From an uncultured Mollicutes bacterium (GTDB lineage: Bacteria; Bacillota_I; Bacilli_A; Acholeplasmatales; Anaeroplasmataceae): DNA of 57,104 bases. The stretch spans positions 1 through 57,104 of the forward strand of contig CAMWKG010000009.1 of assembly GCA_947174785.1 (NCBI GenBank), in the 5' to 3' direction. Every line of letters starts with the position of its first letter. Position 1 is the stretch's first letter. The translations under genes and the position numbers were made by a program. The notes under the pieces were generated by a model. That model was not told where the DNA came from, made no database searches, and saw nothing but the letters and a program-made list of their open reading frames with translations. Shown one piece after another: positions 8,181 through 16,591 of the stretch.

Positions 8181-10164
8181 ACAAGAATTTTTAGACATCC
8201 TATATTTAGCTCAAAAGGAAATCGCTCAAGAAGGTAAACTTAGTAATTCAACTAAAGATCTTATCATAAAGGAAAAGGAGAATCATCTAGAGGAACTAAC
8301 AGAAAGTGAAAAAATTGAGTTATACAAGCTTTTGCAAGCTACTAGCAAAAAAGAAAATTCACCTACTATGGCTCAACCCTCCTTACGTTTTGGTGGAAGA
8401 GGACCTAGAAGCTTTGGTACAGGAGAAAAGGCAGAAAATCGAAAAGGTACAATGCTCAGATTACTTAAATATTTTCAAAAGGAAATCCCTCTTGTTTCTA
8501 TCTTATTTTTTGCAATTCTAGTTGTTGTATTATGTAATGTCATTACGCCAAGATTACAAAGCTCGGCAATTGATTCTATTGACCAAGGAGATTTTGATAG
8601 CTTATATCCTTATTTATTTTGGATGATTGGTTTTTTTGTCCTGCTCTCCATCTTTAATTTGGTTCAAGGATTTATAAGTGCAATCCTATCTCAAAAAATT
8701 GTCAAAAAAATGCGAAGTGATTTGTTTCATAAAATCATTCATCTTCCGGTTGTATATTTTGATACTCATTCTCATGGAGATATTATGAGTAGAATGACAA
8801 ATGATGTGGATAATATTTCAAACACTTTAGCTCAAAGCCTAAGCTCTTTATTTAGTGGAATAATGATGATTATAGGTACATTAATTATTATGTTTATTAC
8901 ATCTTGGCAGCTTGCAAGTATGACACTTGTTGTTATTTTATTGACAGTACTTACAACAAAGTTCTTATCTAAGGCGATGAAAAAATACTTTAAGCGTAGA
9001 CAGATTCTTTTGGGAAAGCTGAATGGAACAGTAGAAGAGATGGTAACGAGCTACCGCACTGTTGCAAGCTATTCTAAGGCAGAAGATATTATAGAAGAAT
9101 TTGCTGACACGTCTAAAGAGCTTACTAAAGCTGGTATAGTTGCAGAAATACTCGGTGGCTCTATGGGACCAATTATGAATGCTATTAGTAATATTGGCTT
9201 TGTCATTATTGCAGCATTTGGTGGATACTTTGCAACTAAAGAAATTGTTTCTATTGGAGTGATTTCAGCCTTCATTATCTATGCTAAGGAATTTTCTAGA
9301 CCTCTTAATGAGATTGCCTCATTATACGGTCAGCTTCAAACGGCTATTGCCTCAGCTGAACGAGTATTTATTATATTTGATAGTCCAGCAGAAAATGATT
9401 CTGGAATAGAAACGATGGAAAACAAAGAAGGAAATATTGCCTTTTCTCATGTAAATTTTTCCTATGCCAATGGGAAACAGGTTCTATTCGATTTTAATTT
9501 AGATATTCATAGCGGAGAAAAGATTGCTTTGGTAGGTCATACAGGAAGTGGAAAGACAACCGTTGTTAATCTTTTAATGCGATTTTATGATGTGAATGAA
9601 GGAAATATTTTTATTGATGGAGTAGATATCCAAGATATAAATAAGGAAGAGCTTAGAAGAAATACAGCAATTGTTTTACAGGATACGATATTATTTCATG
9701 ATACGATAAGAAATAATTTGCTGTATTCTAATCCATTCGCAACTGAAGAAGAGATGCAAACTGCTTCTAAAGAATGTCATTGTGATTCCTTCATTGAACA
9801 AATGAAGGGAGAATATGATGCTATACTTTCTGAAGGAGGCTCAAACTTAAGTCAAGGTCAAAGGCAGCTATTAAGTATCGCAAGAGCCTTTATTGCTAAG
9901 CCTAAAATTTTAATTTTAGATGAGGCAACCTCAAGTGTAGATACAAGAACAGAAAAGCTTATTCAGGATGCTATGGTTCAGCTGATGAAAAATAAAACAA
10001 GCTTAATTATAGCTCATCGACTTTCCACTATCTTAGATGCTGATAAAATCATTGTTATGGATCAAGGGCGCATAGTGGAAAGCGGAAATCATGATTCCTT
10101 AATGAAACAAAAGGGAAAATATTATGAGTTATATATGACTCAGTTTGCAGGAAATGCATTATAA
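8173..10164 (+). CDS. Heterodimeric ABC exporter, catalytically complete subunit (BmrD/LmrD-like)
   Basis: The 663-residue partner has a charged N-terminal extension of about 90 residues, six membrane helices, and an ATPase domain with Walker A GHTGSGKTT, Walker B ILILDEATSSVD (Glu present) and H-loop AHRLST. Its signature is LSQGQ rather than LSGGQ. That places a weak signature against the degenerate site of the partner and a canonical one against its own, exactly complementary to the first subunit. Together they should form one MarR-controlled exporter in the cytoplasmic membrane; multidrug or peptide efflux is likely but the substrate is unknown. A terminator follows at once. Confidence 0.9.
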   Translation: MNKQEFLDILYLAQKEIAQEGKLSNSTKDLIIKEKENHLEELTESEKIELYKLLQATSKKENSPTMAQPSLRFGGRGPRSFGTGEKAENRKGTMLRLLKYFQKEIPLVSILFFAILVVVLCNVITPRLQSSAIDSIDQGDFDSLYPYLFWMIGFFVLLSIFNLVQGFISAILSQKIVKKMRSDLFHKIIHLPVVYFDTHSHGDIMSRMTNDVDNISNTLAQSLSSLFSGIMMIIGTLIIMFITSWQLASMTLVVILLTVLTTKFLSKAMKKYFKRRQILLGKLNGTVEEMVTSYRTVASYSKAEDIIEEFADTSKELTKAGIVAEILGGSMGPIMNAISNIGFVIIAAFGGYFATKEIVSIGVISAFIIYAKEFSRPLNEIASLYGQLQTAIASAERVFIIFDSPAENDSGIETMENKEGNIAFSHVNFSYANGKQVLFDFNLDIHSGEKIALVGHTGSGKTTVVNLLMRFYDVNEGNIFIDGVDIQDINKEELRRNTAIVLQDTILFHDTIRNNLLYSNPFATEEEMQTASKECHCDSFIEQMKGEYDAILSEGGSNLSQGQRQLLSIARAFIAKPKILILDEATSSVDTRTEKLIQDAMVQLMKNKTSLIIAHRLSTILDADKIIVMDQGRIVESGNHDSLMKQKGKYYELYMTQFAGNAL

Positions 10165-10165
10165 A

Positions 10166-10200
10166 AGAATAGGGATACTCATTATCCCATTCTTTTTTTT
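10166..10200 (+). terminator. Intrinsic terminator of the exporter operon
   Basis: Stem AAGAATAGGGATA with TATCCCATTCTT (one unpaired base) is followed by a run of more than eight T. Confidence 0.88.
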
Positions 10201-10227
10201 GACATTGCTTTAGTTATCTAGTATAAT
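10199..10227 (+). promoter_or_regulatory. Consensus promoter of the YgjV-like gene
   Basis: A perfect TTGACA (10199-10204), 17-bp spacer and perfect TATAAT (10222-10227) directly adjoin the upstream terminator. A fully consensus sigma-A promoter suggests strong constitutive expression. Confidence 0.85.
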
Positions 10228-10247
10228 AAAAAAGTGAGGTTGTTTTT

Positions 10248-10871
10248 ATGTTTTTATTTTCGTTAATTGATTTTAATTTAACACCCCTAGAAATTGCAGG
10301 AAATATTCTAACCTTTATTGGAATGGTTTTATTTTTGACAAGCTCATTTTGTAGAAAGAAAAAGAATATTTTATTATTTCAAACGGGAAACCACTCTATT
10401 AGTAGTATAGGGGAGATTTTTCTAGGTCAAATTTCAGGAGCGATTCAGGATGGTATAAGCATTATAAGGAATATTTTTATCCTATTAAATAAAAATAATA
10501 AGGTTTGGAATATTATCTTCATTGTTTCAGCAGCTGTTTTAGGAACTGTATTTAATATTGTTTTTCAGTTGGATGAACCCGTTTTAATAGCAATTGGATT
10601 TTTGCCAGTCATTGCTTCCTTGCAGTATTCCATAGTTGTATTGTTTCCCAACATCAAGGTTCCTTATATTAAAGCCTCTATGGCATTTTCTTCCATATGC
10701 TGGTTGATTTATGGATTATTTTTAAAGAATTATTCTATGGCCATATTCAACGCAGCAATTTTTATAGTTTCTATAGGTTCAATTCTTCAGTATATGATTC
10801 ACAAGAAAAAAGGGATTGAGGTTAAAGAAAATATAGTAGAAGATAATCAACAATCTAAAGAAGAGGTATAA
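10248..10871 (+). CDS. YgjV-family inner-membrane protein
   Basis: A 207-residue membrane protein with about six hydrophobic segments, resembling the Imp-YgjV family (small multipass proteins of unknown function). Supporting features are the early GNILTFIGMVLFLTSS helix, the CRKKKNILLFQTGNH loop and the GQISGAIQDGISIIRN segment, which suit that family's repeated small-residue layout. The C-terminus is a charged cytoplasmic tail. It has its own perfect consensus promoter and is probably monocistronic. No transport activity can be claimed. Confidence 0.7.
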   Translation: MFLFSLIDFNLTPLEIAGNILTFIGMVLFLTSSFCRKKKNILLFQTGNHSISSIGEIFLGQISGAIQDGISIIRNIFILLNKNNKVWNIIFIVSAAVLGTVFNIVFQLDEPVLIAIGFLPVIASLQYSIVVLFPNIKVPYIKASMAFSSICWLIYGLFLKNYSMAIFNAAIFIVSIGSILQYMIHKKKGIEVKENIVEDNQQSKEEV

Positions 10872-10876
10872 AAGAT

Positions 10877-10918
10877 AATCTACTTATTTCCTTTTTTAGG
10901 ATTTTAGTAGATTTTTAT
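10877..10918 (+). terminator. Weak intrinsic terminator after the YgjV-like gene
   Basis: Arms AATCTACT (10877-10884) and AGTAGATT (10906-10913) enclose a 21-nt loop and are followed by T-rich sequence. The AT-rich stem and large loop make it weaker than the others here. Confidence 0.55.
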
Positions 10919-10986
10919 TTTTATATGTCACTAAATTTCATTGTATTTTGTTTTATAGGTGGAAAGAGAAAAAGGATGTGAATCGT

Positions 10987-11466
10987 ATGAATGAACAAGA
11001 ATTTTCTATAAAATGGCAAATGTATAGTCAAGAGCTATTTACAATATGCTTTGGATATACAAAGAATTCCTCAGATGCAGAAGATATTTTACAGGATGTG
11101 TTTTTGAAATATTTAAATCACAAGGTTGTCTTTTCTGATGAATCACAGGAAAAATATTGGTTAATTCGTGTGTGCATTAATGCATGCAAAAATCATGTGA
11201 AAGCATCCTATCATACTCGAGTAACACTTTCCCAAGAGATTTTAGAAGCTTATCCGGATAAAAGCTTAAAAAGAGAAACTGATGTTTTAGCACGTATTGT
11301 TAAGCATCTTCCTAAAAAGTATAAGGAGGTTATAATACTATATTATTATAATTCCTTAAAAACAAATGAAATTGCTCATATTCTTGGTATTTCCTTATCT
11401 GCAGTAAAGAAGCGCTTAGAAAGGGCACGTAATATCATTTTAGAAGAAATGGAGAAATACTTATGA
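10987..11466 (+). CDS. ECF-family RNA polymerase sigma factor
   Basis: The 159-residue protein has only regions 2 and 4, as in extracytoplasmic-function sigma factors: region 2 contains TKNSSDAEDILQDVFLKYL, and region 4 contains LPKKYKEVIILYYYN and the helix-turn-helix TNEIAHILGISLSAVKKRL. The start is placed at ATG 10987 (MNEQEFSIKW), preceded by AAGGATG; an upstream extension has no binding site. Its TGA overlaps the ATG of the serpin gene (ATGA at 11463-11466), so the two are translationally coupled, as ECF sigma factors usually are with their anti-sigma factor. I could not identify its promoter or regulon. Confidence 0.9.
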   Translation: MNEQEFSIKWQMYSQELFTICFGYTKNSSDAEDILQDVFLKYLNHKVVFSDESQEKYWLIRVCINACKNHVKASYHTRVTLSQEILEAYPDKSLKRETDVLARIVKHLPKKYKEVIILYYYNSLKTNEIAHILGISLSAVKKRLERARNIILEEMEKYL

Positions 11467-12896
11467 ATTTAGATGATAAGTTAAAAGAATTAAAAGAGGA
11501 AGTTCCAAAAGTAGATTCCTCCTTAGAAGGTAAAATCTATTTAAAAAGCGTACAGAAGAAAACAGGTAGAAATCCTTTTTTCAATAAATTGACACTTTCT
11601 TTAGCTGGTATAGTTTCAATGATTCTTATTCTAACGATTGGTTTTGTATCCTTTAGACAAATTGAAAATCATAAAATGAACTCTGCAGTTCATTTGTTAA
11701 AGACAGTTACAGAGCCAAGTGATAAGGTCAAAGCATCTGATACCTACACTCAGTTTTGTGATTCTGTGAATCTATTTTCAGGAGAACTTGCTTCCTTAGC
11801 AGTAGAAGAGCTTGGAGCATTTGGAAATACTGTCATATCCCCAGTCTCTCTTTTCAGCGCCTTGGCTCTTGCAGTTGAGTGTAGTGATGGAACCTCTAGA
11901 CAACAGCTTTTAGATGCTATGGGTATGGACTATGTCACTTTAGCTTCAAATTATGAAATGTTGTATCAAGACATCAATCGTGTAGGTTTATTTAAGGATC
12001 CATCTAAAACCAAATGTAAGCTTACAAATTCTATTTGGATTGATAAGAATGTATCTTTTAAGGAAACAGGATTAAATCAGCTTGCTAAAAAATATTATAG
12101 TTATTCTCATAGTATTGATATGAAGCAAAAGGGATATGTGAATCGCTATATAAAAGAATTTATCAATAAGCAAACTGATGGTTTCTTAAATCCAGATGTT
12201 TCTATTTCTAAAGAAACAATTTTCCTTTTAATGAATACCTTGTATTTAAAGGATGTATGGAAGTCTACAGGAAAAAATATTGGTCTAACAGATAAGAATT
12301 ATGATTTCATCAATAAAGATGGAAGTAAGACAAATAAAAAATTGATGATGGGAAAATATATAAGTGGTAAGGCTTATGAACAGGAAGAGTATTCTGAGTT
12401 TTATACCTCTACAATGAGTGGATATAAGCTTCATTTTATTCTTCCAAAGGATGGATATGAAATTGATCAAATCTTTACAAGCGAGACAATTTCCTCTCTT
12501 TGTACAAGAGAGTATGAGAAGCTCAATGAAGAAAAATTGGAAGCCTATTTTACGCGTGCATTATTTCCAGAATTTAAAGCAGAAAGCAGCTTGCATTTAG
12601 AAGAGGTTTTATCAAAGCTTGGTATTTCTGATATTTTCCATGCGGAAACATCTAATTTTTCAAATCTTTCAGATGGAAAGCTCGTTTGTAATGGTGTAAG
12701 CCAATCTGCAAAGCTTGTTGTAAATCGTAAGGGGATTGAAGGTGGAGCAGTGACCTTTATAGAGGGAGCTACATCTCCTGCTCCAAGTGAGATAAAGGAA
12801 ATCTATTATGATTTTATCGTAGATCGAAGCTTTGGATATGTCATTACAAATTCTACTGGAGTAAACCTATTTAGTGGAATTATCCGTCATATTTAA
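11463..12896 (+). CDS. Membrane-anchored serpin, possible anti-sigma factor / protease sensor
   Basis: The 477-residue protein has three parts: a charged cytoplasmic segment (1-41, DDKLKELKEEVPKVDSS), one membrane helix (about 43-64), and an extracellular serpin domain (about 95-477). Serpin landmarks include NTVISPVSLFSALALAV, KLTNSIWID, the FLLMNTLYLKDVW strand and the C-terminal YDFIVDRSFGYVITN. The hinge of the reactive loop (424-431) reads GIEGGAVT against the inhibitory consensus GTEAAAAT; by standard numbering P1 falls near Ser438. The hinge is thus only partly canonical, so inhibitory action is uncertain. It occupies the place of an anti-sigma factor, translationally coupled to the ECF sigma gene. 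That it binds the sigma factor is inference. Confidence 0.85.
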   Translation: MNLDDKLKELKEEVPKVDSSLEGKIYLKSVQKKTGRNPFFNKLTLSLAGIVSMILILTIGFVSFRQIENHKMNSAVHLLKTVTEPSDKVKASDTYTQFCDSVNLFSGELASLAVEELGAFGNTVISPVSLFSALALAVECSDGTSRQQLLDAMGMDYVTLASNYEMLYQDINRVGLFKDPSKTKCKLTNSIWIDKNVSFKETGLNQLAKKYYSYSHSIDMKQKGYVNRYIKEFINKQTDGFLNPDVSISKETIFLLMNTLYLKDVWKSTGKNIGLTDKNYDFINKDGSKTNKKLMMGKYISGKAYEQEEYSEFYTSTMSGYKLHFILPKDGYEIDQIFTSETISSLCTREYEKLNEEKLEAYFTRALFPEFKAESSLHLEEVLSKLGISDIFHAETSNFSNLSDGKLVCNGVSQSAKLVVNRKGIEGGAVTFIEGATSPAPSEIKEIYYDFIVDRSFGYVITNSTGVNLFSGIIRHI

Positions 12897-12904
12897 GATG
12901 CTTT

Positions 12905-12936
12905 ACATGGTTACTTATAAGGAGTAACCATGTTTT
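12905..12936 (+). terminator. Intrinsic terminator of the sigma-serpin operon
   Basis: A perfect stem ACATGGTTACT with AGTAACCATGT and a 7-nt loop is followed by TTTTT. Confidence 0.88.
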
Positions 12937-13037
12937 TGTTTTTTGAAAGCATTTTACTAAATTATTCTCTTTTCAATTTTTTAAAAATATGCTATTATTT
13001 GTCATATATAAGTTTCATTATGTGGAGGATTTTGTCG

Positions 13038-13316
13038 ATGAATAAACCAGAACTAATAGCAAAGATAGCAGATAAAACAAACTATACGAAAAAAGAGGTA
13101 GAAGAGATTACTGCTGCAGTATTTGATGTGATTACTGAAGCATTAGTCAAAGGAGATAAGGCTGTTATCTCTGGCTTTGGTACATTTGAGGTGCATGAGC
13201 GTTCAAAAAAGACAGGCAGAAATCCTCAAACAGGAGAAGAGATTCTTATTGAAGGCTCAAAGGCTCCTGTGTTTAAATCAGCAAAAGTATTTAAGGATGC
13301 AGTGAATAAAAGATGA
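13038..13316 (+). CDS. HU-family DNA-binding protein
   Basis: The 92-residue protein is a typical HU/IHF chain: an N-terminal helical dimer part (MNKPELIAKIADKTNYTKKE), then ISGFGTFEVHERSKKTGRNP, the DNA-contacting beta-arm with the conserved GRNPQTGEEI, and PVFKSAKVFKDAVN. It bends DNA and compacts the nucleoid. The start is ATG 13038, with GTGGAGGA upstream; an open frame reaching back to 12930 runs into the terminator and is not real. A weak promoter candidate is TTTCAA (12971)-16 bp-TATTAT (12993). Its stop overlaps the next gene by 4 nt (ATGA), an uncommon partnership for HU. Confidence 0.95.
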   Translation: MNKPELIAKIADKTNYTKKEVEEITAAVFDVITEALVKGDKAVISGFGTFEVHERSKKTGRNPQTGEEILIEGSKAPVFKSAKVFKDAVNKR

Positions 13317-14293
13317 TAGATCCATTTCAAGCTATTTTAAATCAAAACTGGAAGCAACTCAATAGCTACCTAGAACATGGAAATGTCAATATTGTTGATG
13401 CAAAGGGAATGTCTTTACTTTCTTATGCAATTAAGCTTCAATATAACGATGCAGTACAGATTTTGCTGCGTGCATATATTGATGTGGATATCGCAGATAA
13501 AAAAGGAAATACTAGCTTTCATTATGCCGTTTTATATAATCGATTAAATTATCTACGCGTATTAATGACTACAAACGGCAATCCAATGCAAAAGAATAAA
13601 AATGGACACACGCCTTTATATCTTGCCTGTAGATATAGAAAAGAAAAAATGATTGATCTTTATTTAGAAAAATATAAACTAGATATGGGTGAAAAGGATC
13701 ATAATGAAGAAACAATCTGTATGGCATTTGTTCGAGGTAAAGCTCCACTCCTTTTAAAAAAATATGGTGGCTTTGAGGGATGGCTAGAAGAACCCAATTA
13801 TATGGGAAATACACCACTATTAGTTGCTGCAGAGAAAGACTCTTTATTAATGGTAGAATTTATTTTAGAATATCCTGTTTTTATCAATATTAAAAACCAT
13901 ATGAATGAAACAGCTTTATTTTATGCAGTTCGAAATGAAAATAAAGAAATGATAGACCTTTTATTAAAGAACGGAGCATTTTTAGATTTTAAGAATAATA
14001 ATGCTGAAACGATATATGATATTGCAACAAAGGAAATAAAAGAATACATAGAAGAACGTAAAAGAACTTATAAGATGAATACATATGAAAGAAGATATCC
14101 TTTGCATTATGCGATATATAAAAATGATGCCAAGCTTATTGAAAAAGCTATGACTTTGAAAAATGTAAATACAGTTGATATGTATCATTTTACACCTTTA
14201 AAGCTTGCCAAGCTTTATCACAATAAGCAGGCAATAGATGGAATAAAAGCATTAGAAAGGTATGCAAAAATTGCAACACTAGAAACAAAATGA
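13313..14293 (+). CDS. Ankyrin-repeat protein coupled to HU
   Basis: The 326-residue protein is made almost entirely of about eight or nine ankyrin repeats. Clear repeat starts include GMSLLSYAIKL, GNTSFHYAVLY, GHTPLYLACRY, GNTPLLVAAEK, NETALFYAVRN and RRYPLHYAIYK. No signal peptide or membrane helix is present, so it should be a cytoplasmic protein-interaction scaffold. It starts on the ATGA overlap with the HU stop and must be cotranslated with it. The stop codon adjoins the -35 box of the lysine operon promoter. Its binding partner is unknown; HU, or a nucleoid process, is only suggested by the gene pairing. Confidence 0.85.
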   Translation: MIDPFQAILNQNWKQLNSYLEHGNVNIVDAKGMSLLSYAIKLQYNDAVQILLRAYIDVDIADKKGNTSFHYAVLYNRLNYLRVLMTTNGNPMQKNKNGHTPLYLACRYRKEKMIDLYLEKYKLDMGEKDHNEETICMAFVRGKAPLLLKKYGGFEGWLEEPNYMGNTPLLVAAEKDSLLMVEFILEYPVFINIKNHMNETALFYAVRNENKEMIDLLLKNGAFLDFKNNNAETIYDIATKEIKEYIEERKRTYKMNTYERRYPLHYAIYKNDAKLIEKAMTLKNVNTVDMYHFTPLKLAKLYHNKQAIDGIKALERYAKIATLETK

Positions 14294-14322
14294 TAGACAT
14301 TTTTAAAAGAATATGATATAAT
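14294..14322 (+). promoter_or_regulatory. Promoter of the lysine biosynthesis operon
   Basis: TAGACA (14294-14299), a 17-bp spacer and an extended -10 element TGATATAAT (TATAAT at 14317-14322) begin directly after the ankyrin gene's stop codon. Transcription should start near 14329, just ahead of the riboswitch. Confidence 0.8.
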
Positions 14323-14340
14323 GATTTTGTTATATTTGAA

Positions 14341-14537
14341 TGATAGAGGTAGCAATGTAAATGAGTATTCTATGGAGAAGGCATTCTGTGAAGTAGAGGA
14401 AAGGTAACCATTGCCGAATAGAAATTTTAGGCATAGAATTTCTATGGGGATATAGGGAACACCTATATCACTCCTACATATATCTATGTAGAGGCGCTAG
14501 AATAAAAAAATCCTAAGCGCTATAAGCGCTTATTTTT
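14341..14537 (+). promoter_or_regulatory. Lysine riboswitch (L box) with its expression-platform terminator
   Basis: The aptamer (14341 to about 14500) carries the ordered conserved blocks of L-box RNAs as in B. subtilis lysC: ATAGAGGTAGC, GAGTAT, GGAGA, CTGTGAA, GAAAGG, GCCGAA, and the terminal GAGGCGCTA. It is followed by a terminator, AAGCGC (14515-14520) with GCGCTT (14526-14531) and a T-run. The repeated GCGCT sequences at 14494-14498 and 14526-14530 could support alternative pairing between antiterminator and terminator. Lysine binding should favour termination and shut off all eight downstream genes. Confidence 0.92.
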
Positions 14538-14554
14538 ATTGATGAGGTAACTTT

Positions 14555-15775
14555 ATGGACTATCAAGGGCTAAAAGAAAAATATGGAACACCTTTATATA
14601 TTTATAATGTCGATGTAATAAAGGAAAACATAAACCAATATGTAAAAGATTTTCACTCCAGTCAATTTGAAACGGAAATTATTTATGCATCTAAGGCCTT
14701 CAATATTAAGGCAATGCTTAGACTTCTTATGAGATATAACCTTTCTTTGGATGTGGTATCCTTAGGAGAATTATATACAGCCAAGATGGTAAGCTTTCCA
14801 ATGCAAAAAATTTATTTTCATGGAAATAACAAAAGCTTAGAGGAGCTAATCTACGCTGTAACAGAAGGTGTTGGAACGATTGTAATAGATAATGCTATGG
14901 AGCTAGAACAGCTTCATCACATTACAGAAGAATTAAAAAAAGATGTCCATATCTATATTCGATTAAATGTTGGTGTAGAGGCTCATACGCATAAATATAT
15001 TGTTACTGCACATGTGGATTCTAAATTTGGTGTTCTTTATCAAGGAAAAGAATATTTAGAAATGTTAAAGATAATTGAACAGTCAAACTATATTCATTTG
15101 GAAGGATTTCATTCTCATATTGGTTCACAAATCTTTGATTTAACACCTTATGATGCAGTGATAAAAAAATTAGTAGAGATTGTGAAAGGCTTTAATCACC
15201 CTTTAGATATTAATTTAGGTGGAGGCTTTGGTACAAGCTACACTGATGCTGATCATCCTATTCCCTATCATGAGGTAGCTAAGCATTTAATCCAGACTAT
15301 GGAAGATGAGCTTAAAAATCAGAATGTTCATATCCACAAGCTATGTATTGAACCAGGAAGAAGTATTGTTGCAGAAGCTGGTCAAACCTTATATACAATT
15401 GGTGGTATCAAGCAAACTCCGAATAAGCTTTATTATTTTATTGATGGTGGTATGACTGATAATATTAGACCTGCCCTATATCAGGCTTTGTACAAGGCAG
15501 ATATTGTGGGAAAAGAAAAGGAATTTAAGAATAAAATAGTGACTATTGCTGGAAAGTGTTGCGAAAGTGGAGACATCATCATAGAAAATGCTTTACTACC
15601 AGAGGCTAAAAAGGATGATCTATTAATCACATATTCTACAGGTGCCTATGGGTATTCTATGAGCAGTAACTACAACAAGGCTTTAACTCCTGCAGTGGTA
15701 TTTATTGAGGATGGTAAGGAGGAGCTTGTTGTAAAAAGACAGTCCTTAACAGAATTATTAGAAAGGGAAATTTAA
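14555..15775 (+). CDS. lysA: Diaminopimelate decarboxylase
   Basis: This 406-residue PLP enzyme of the alanine-racemase fold converts meso-diaminopimelate to L-lysine, the last step of the pathway. The PLP lysine lies in IIYASKAFN (about residue 48). Other motifs are VSLGELYTA, the HSHIGSQI loop, NLGGGFG (phosphate binding), EPGRSIV and the catalytic CCESGDII. ATG 14555 is preceded by GATGAGGT. It is the first gene after the lysine riboswitch and abuts dapF with no gap (TAA then ATG), so lysine directly represses its own final step. Confidence 0.97.
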   Translation: MDYQGLKEKYGTPLYIYNVDVIKENINQYVKDFHSSQFETEIIYASKAFNIKAMLRLLMRYNLSLDVVSLGELYTAKMVSFPMQKIYFHGNNKSLEELIYAVTEGVGTIVIDNAMELEQLHHITEELKKDVHIYIRLNVGVEAHTHKYIVTAHVDSKFGVLYQGKEYLEMLKIIEQSNYIHLEGFHSHIGSQIFDLTPYDAVIKKLVEIVKGFNHPLDINLGGGFGTSYTDADHPIPYHEVAKHLIQTMEDELKNQNVHIHKLCIEPGRSIVAEAGQTLYTIGGIKQTPNKLYYFIDGGMTDNIRPALYQALYKADIVGKEKEFKNKIVTIAGKCCESGDIIIENALLPEAKKDDLLITYSTGAYGYSMSSNYNKALTPAVVFIEDGKEELVVKRQSLTELLEREI

Positions 15776-16591
15776 ATGGAATTTTATAAAATGCATGGCT
15801 GTGGCAATGATTTTTGTATAATTGAATATGAACAAAATAAAGAGTATTCAAAGCTTGCAAAACAGCTTTGTGATAGACGTTTTGGTGTAGGAGCGGATGG
15901 GTTAATTGTTGTCAAAAGAAAACCACTTGAAATGTTATTTTACAATCAGGATGGTTCGAGAGCCAGCATGTGTGGAAATGGATTACGTTGCTTTGCAAGG
16001 TATGTCTACGAGAAGAAAATTGTGACTACAAAGCAATTTGATTGTCTTACCTTAGCAGGTATTATGAAAATTGAAATTACAAATGAGGATCCTTTCTTAT
16101 GCAAAATAGATATGGGAAAGCCAAGCTTTTCTAATACTATGATTCATGTTTCAGATGATATCAAGTCCTTTGGTAGACTTTTAACTATTGACAAATATAC
16201 CTTAACGATTTATTCGTTTTTCATAGGAACAATCCACACGGTTATTTTTGTGGATAGTTTAGAATCCGAAGTGTTAAAGTCTGCTGAAAAGATATGCAAG
16301 AATCGTCTTTTTAAGAAGCAGACAAATGTGAATTTTGTTCATCTTATAGATGAAACTCATATTGAAGTGAAAACCTATGAGCGTGGGGTAGGCTGGACAT
16401 TTGCTTGCGGAACGGGAGCTTGTGCAAGCGTGGTCACCTGTACAAGATTGAAGCTGACTAAGAATAAAGTAATTGTTCAATTACCTTATGGGGATTTGAA
16501 AATAGAAGTAACGAAAAAAGAAAATGTTTTAATGGAAGGACCAGCTGTCCTTTCCTATATTGGACAGATAAAGGAGTGTTTAGAATGTTAA
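15776..16591 (+). CDS. dapF: Diaminopimelate epimerase
   Basis: The 271-residue cofactor-independent epimerase interconverts LL- and meso-diaminopimelate. The N-terminal FYKMHGCGNDF motif, the catalytic MCGNGLRC (Cys about 67) and FACGTGACAS (second catalytic Cys) are all present. Its length is normal. It starts directly on the lysA stop and its end overlaps dapA by 7 nt. It provides meso-DAP both for LysA and for peptidoglycan cross-linking. Confidence 0.96.
   Translation: MEFYKMHGCGNDFCIIEYEQNKEYSKLAKQLCDRRFGVGADGLIVVKRKPLEMLFYNQDGSRASMCGNGLRCFARYVYEKKIVTTKQFDCLTLAGIMKIEITNEDPFLCKIDMGKPSFSNTMIHVSDDIKSFGRLLTIDKYTLTIYSFFIGTIHTVIFVDSLESEVLKSAEKICKNRLFKKQTNVNFVHLIDETHIEVKTYERGVGWTFACGTGACASVVTCTRLKLTKNKVIVQLPYGDLKIEVTKKENVLMEGPAVLSYIGQIKECLEC

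Noticed and set aside
12930-13037. A 36-residue N-terminal extension of HU
   Set aside because: It would begin inside the upstream terminator and adds a hydrophobic stretch unlike any HU; ATG 13038 has a good ribosome binding site.
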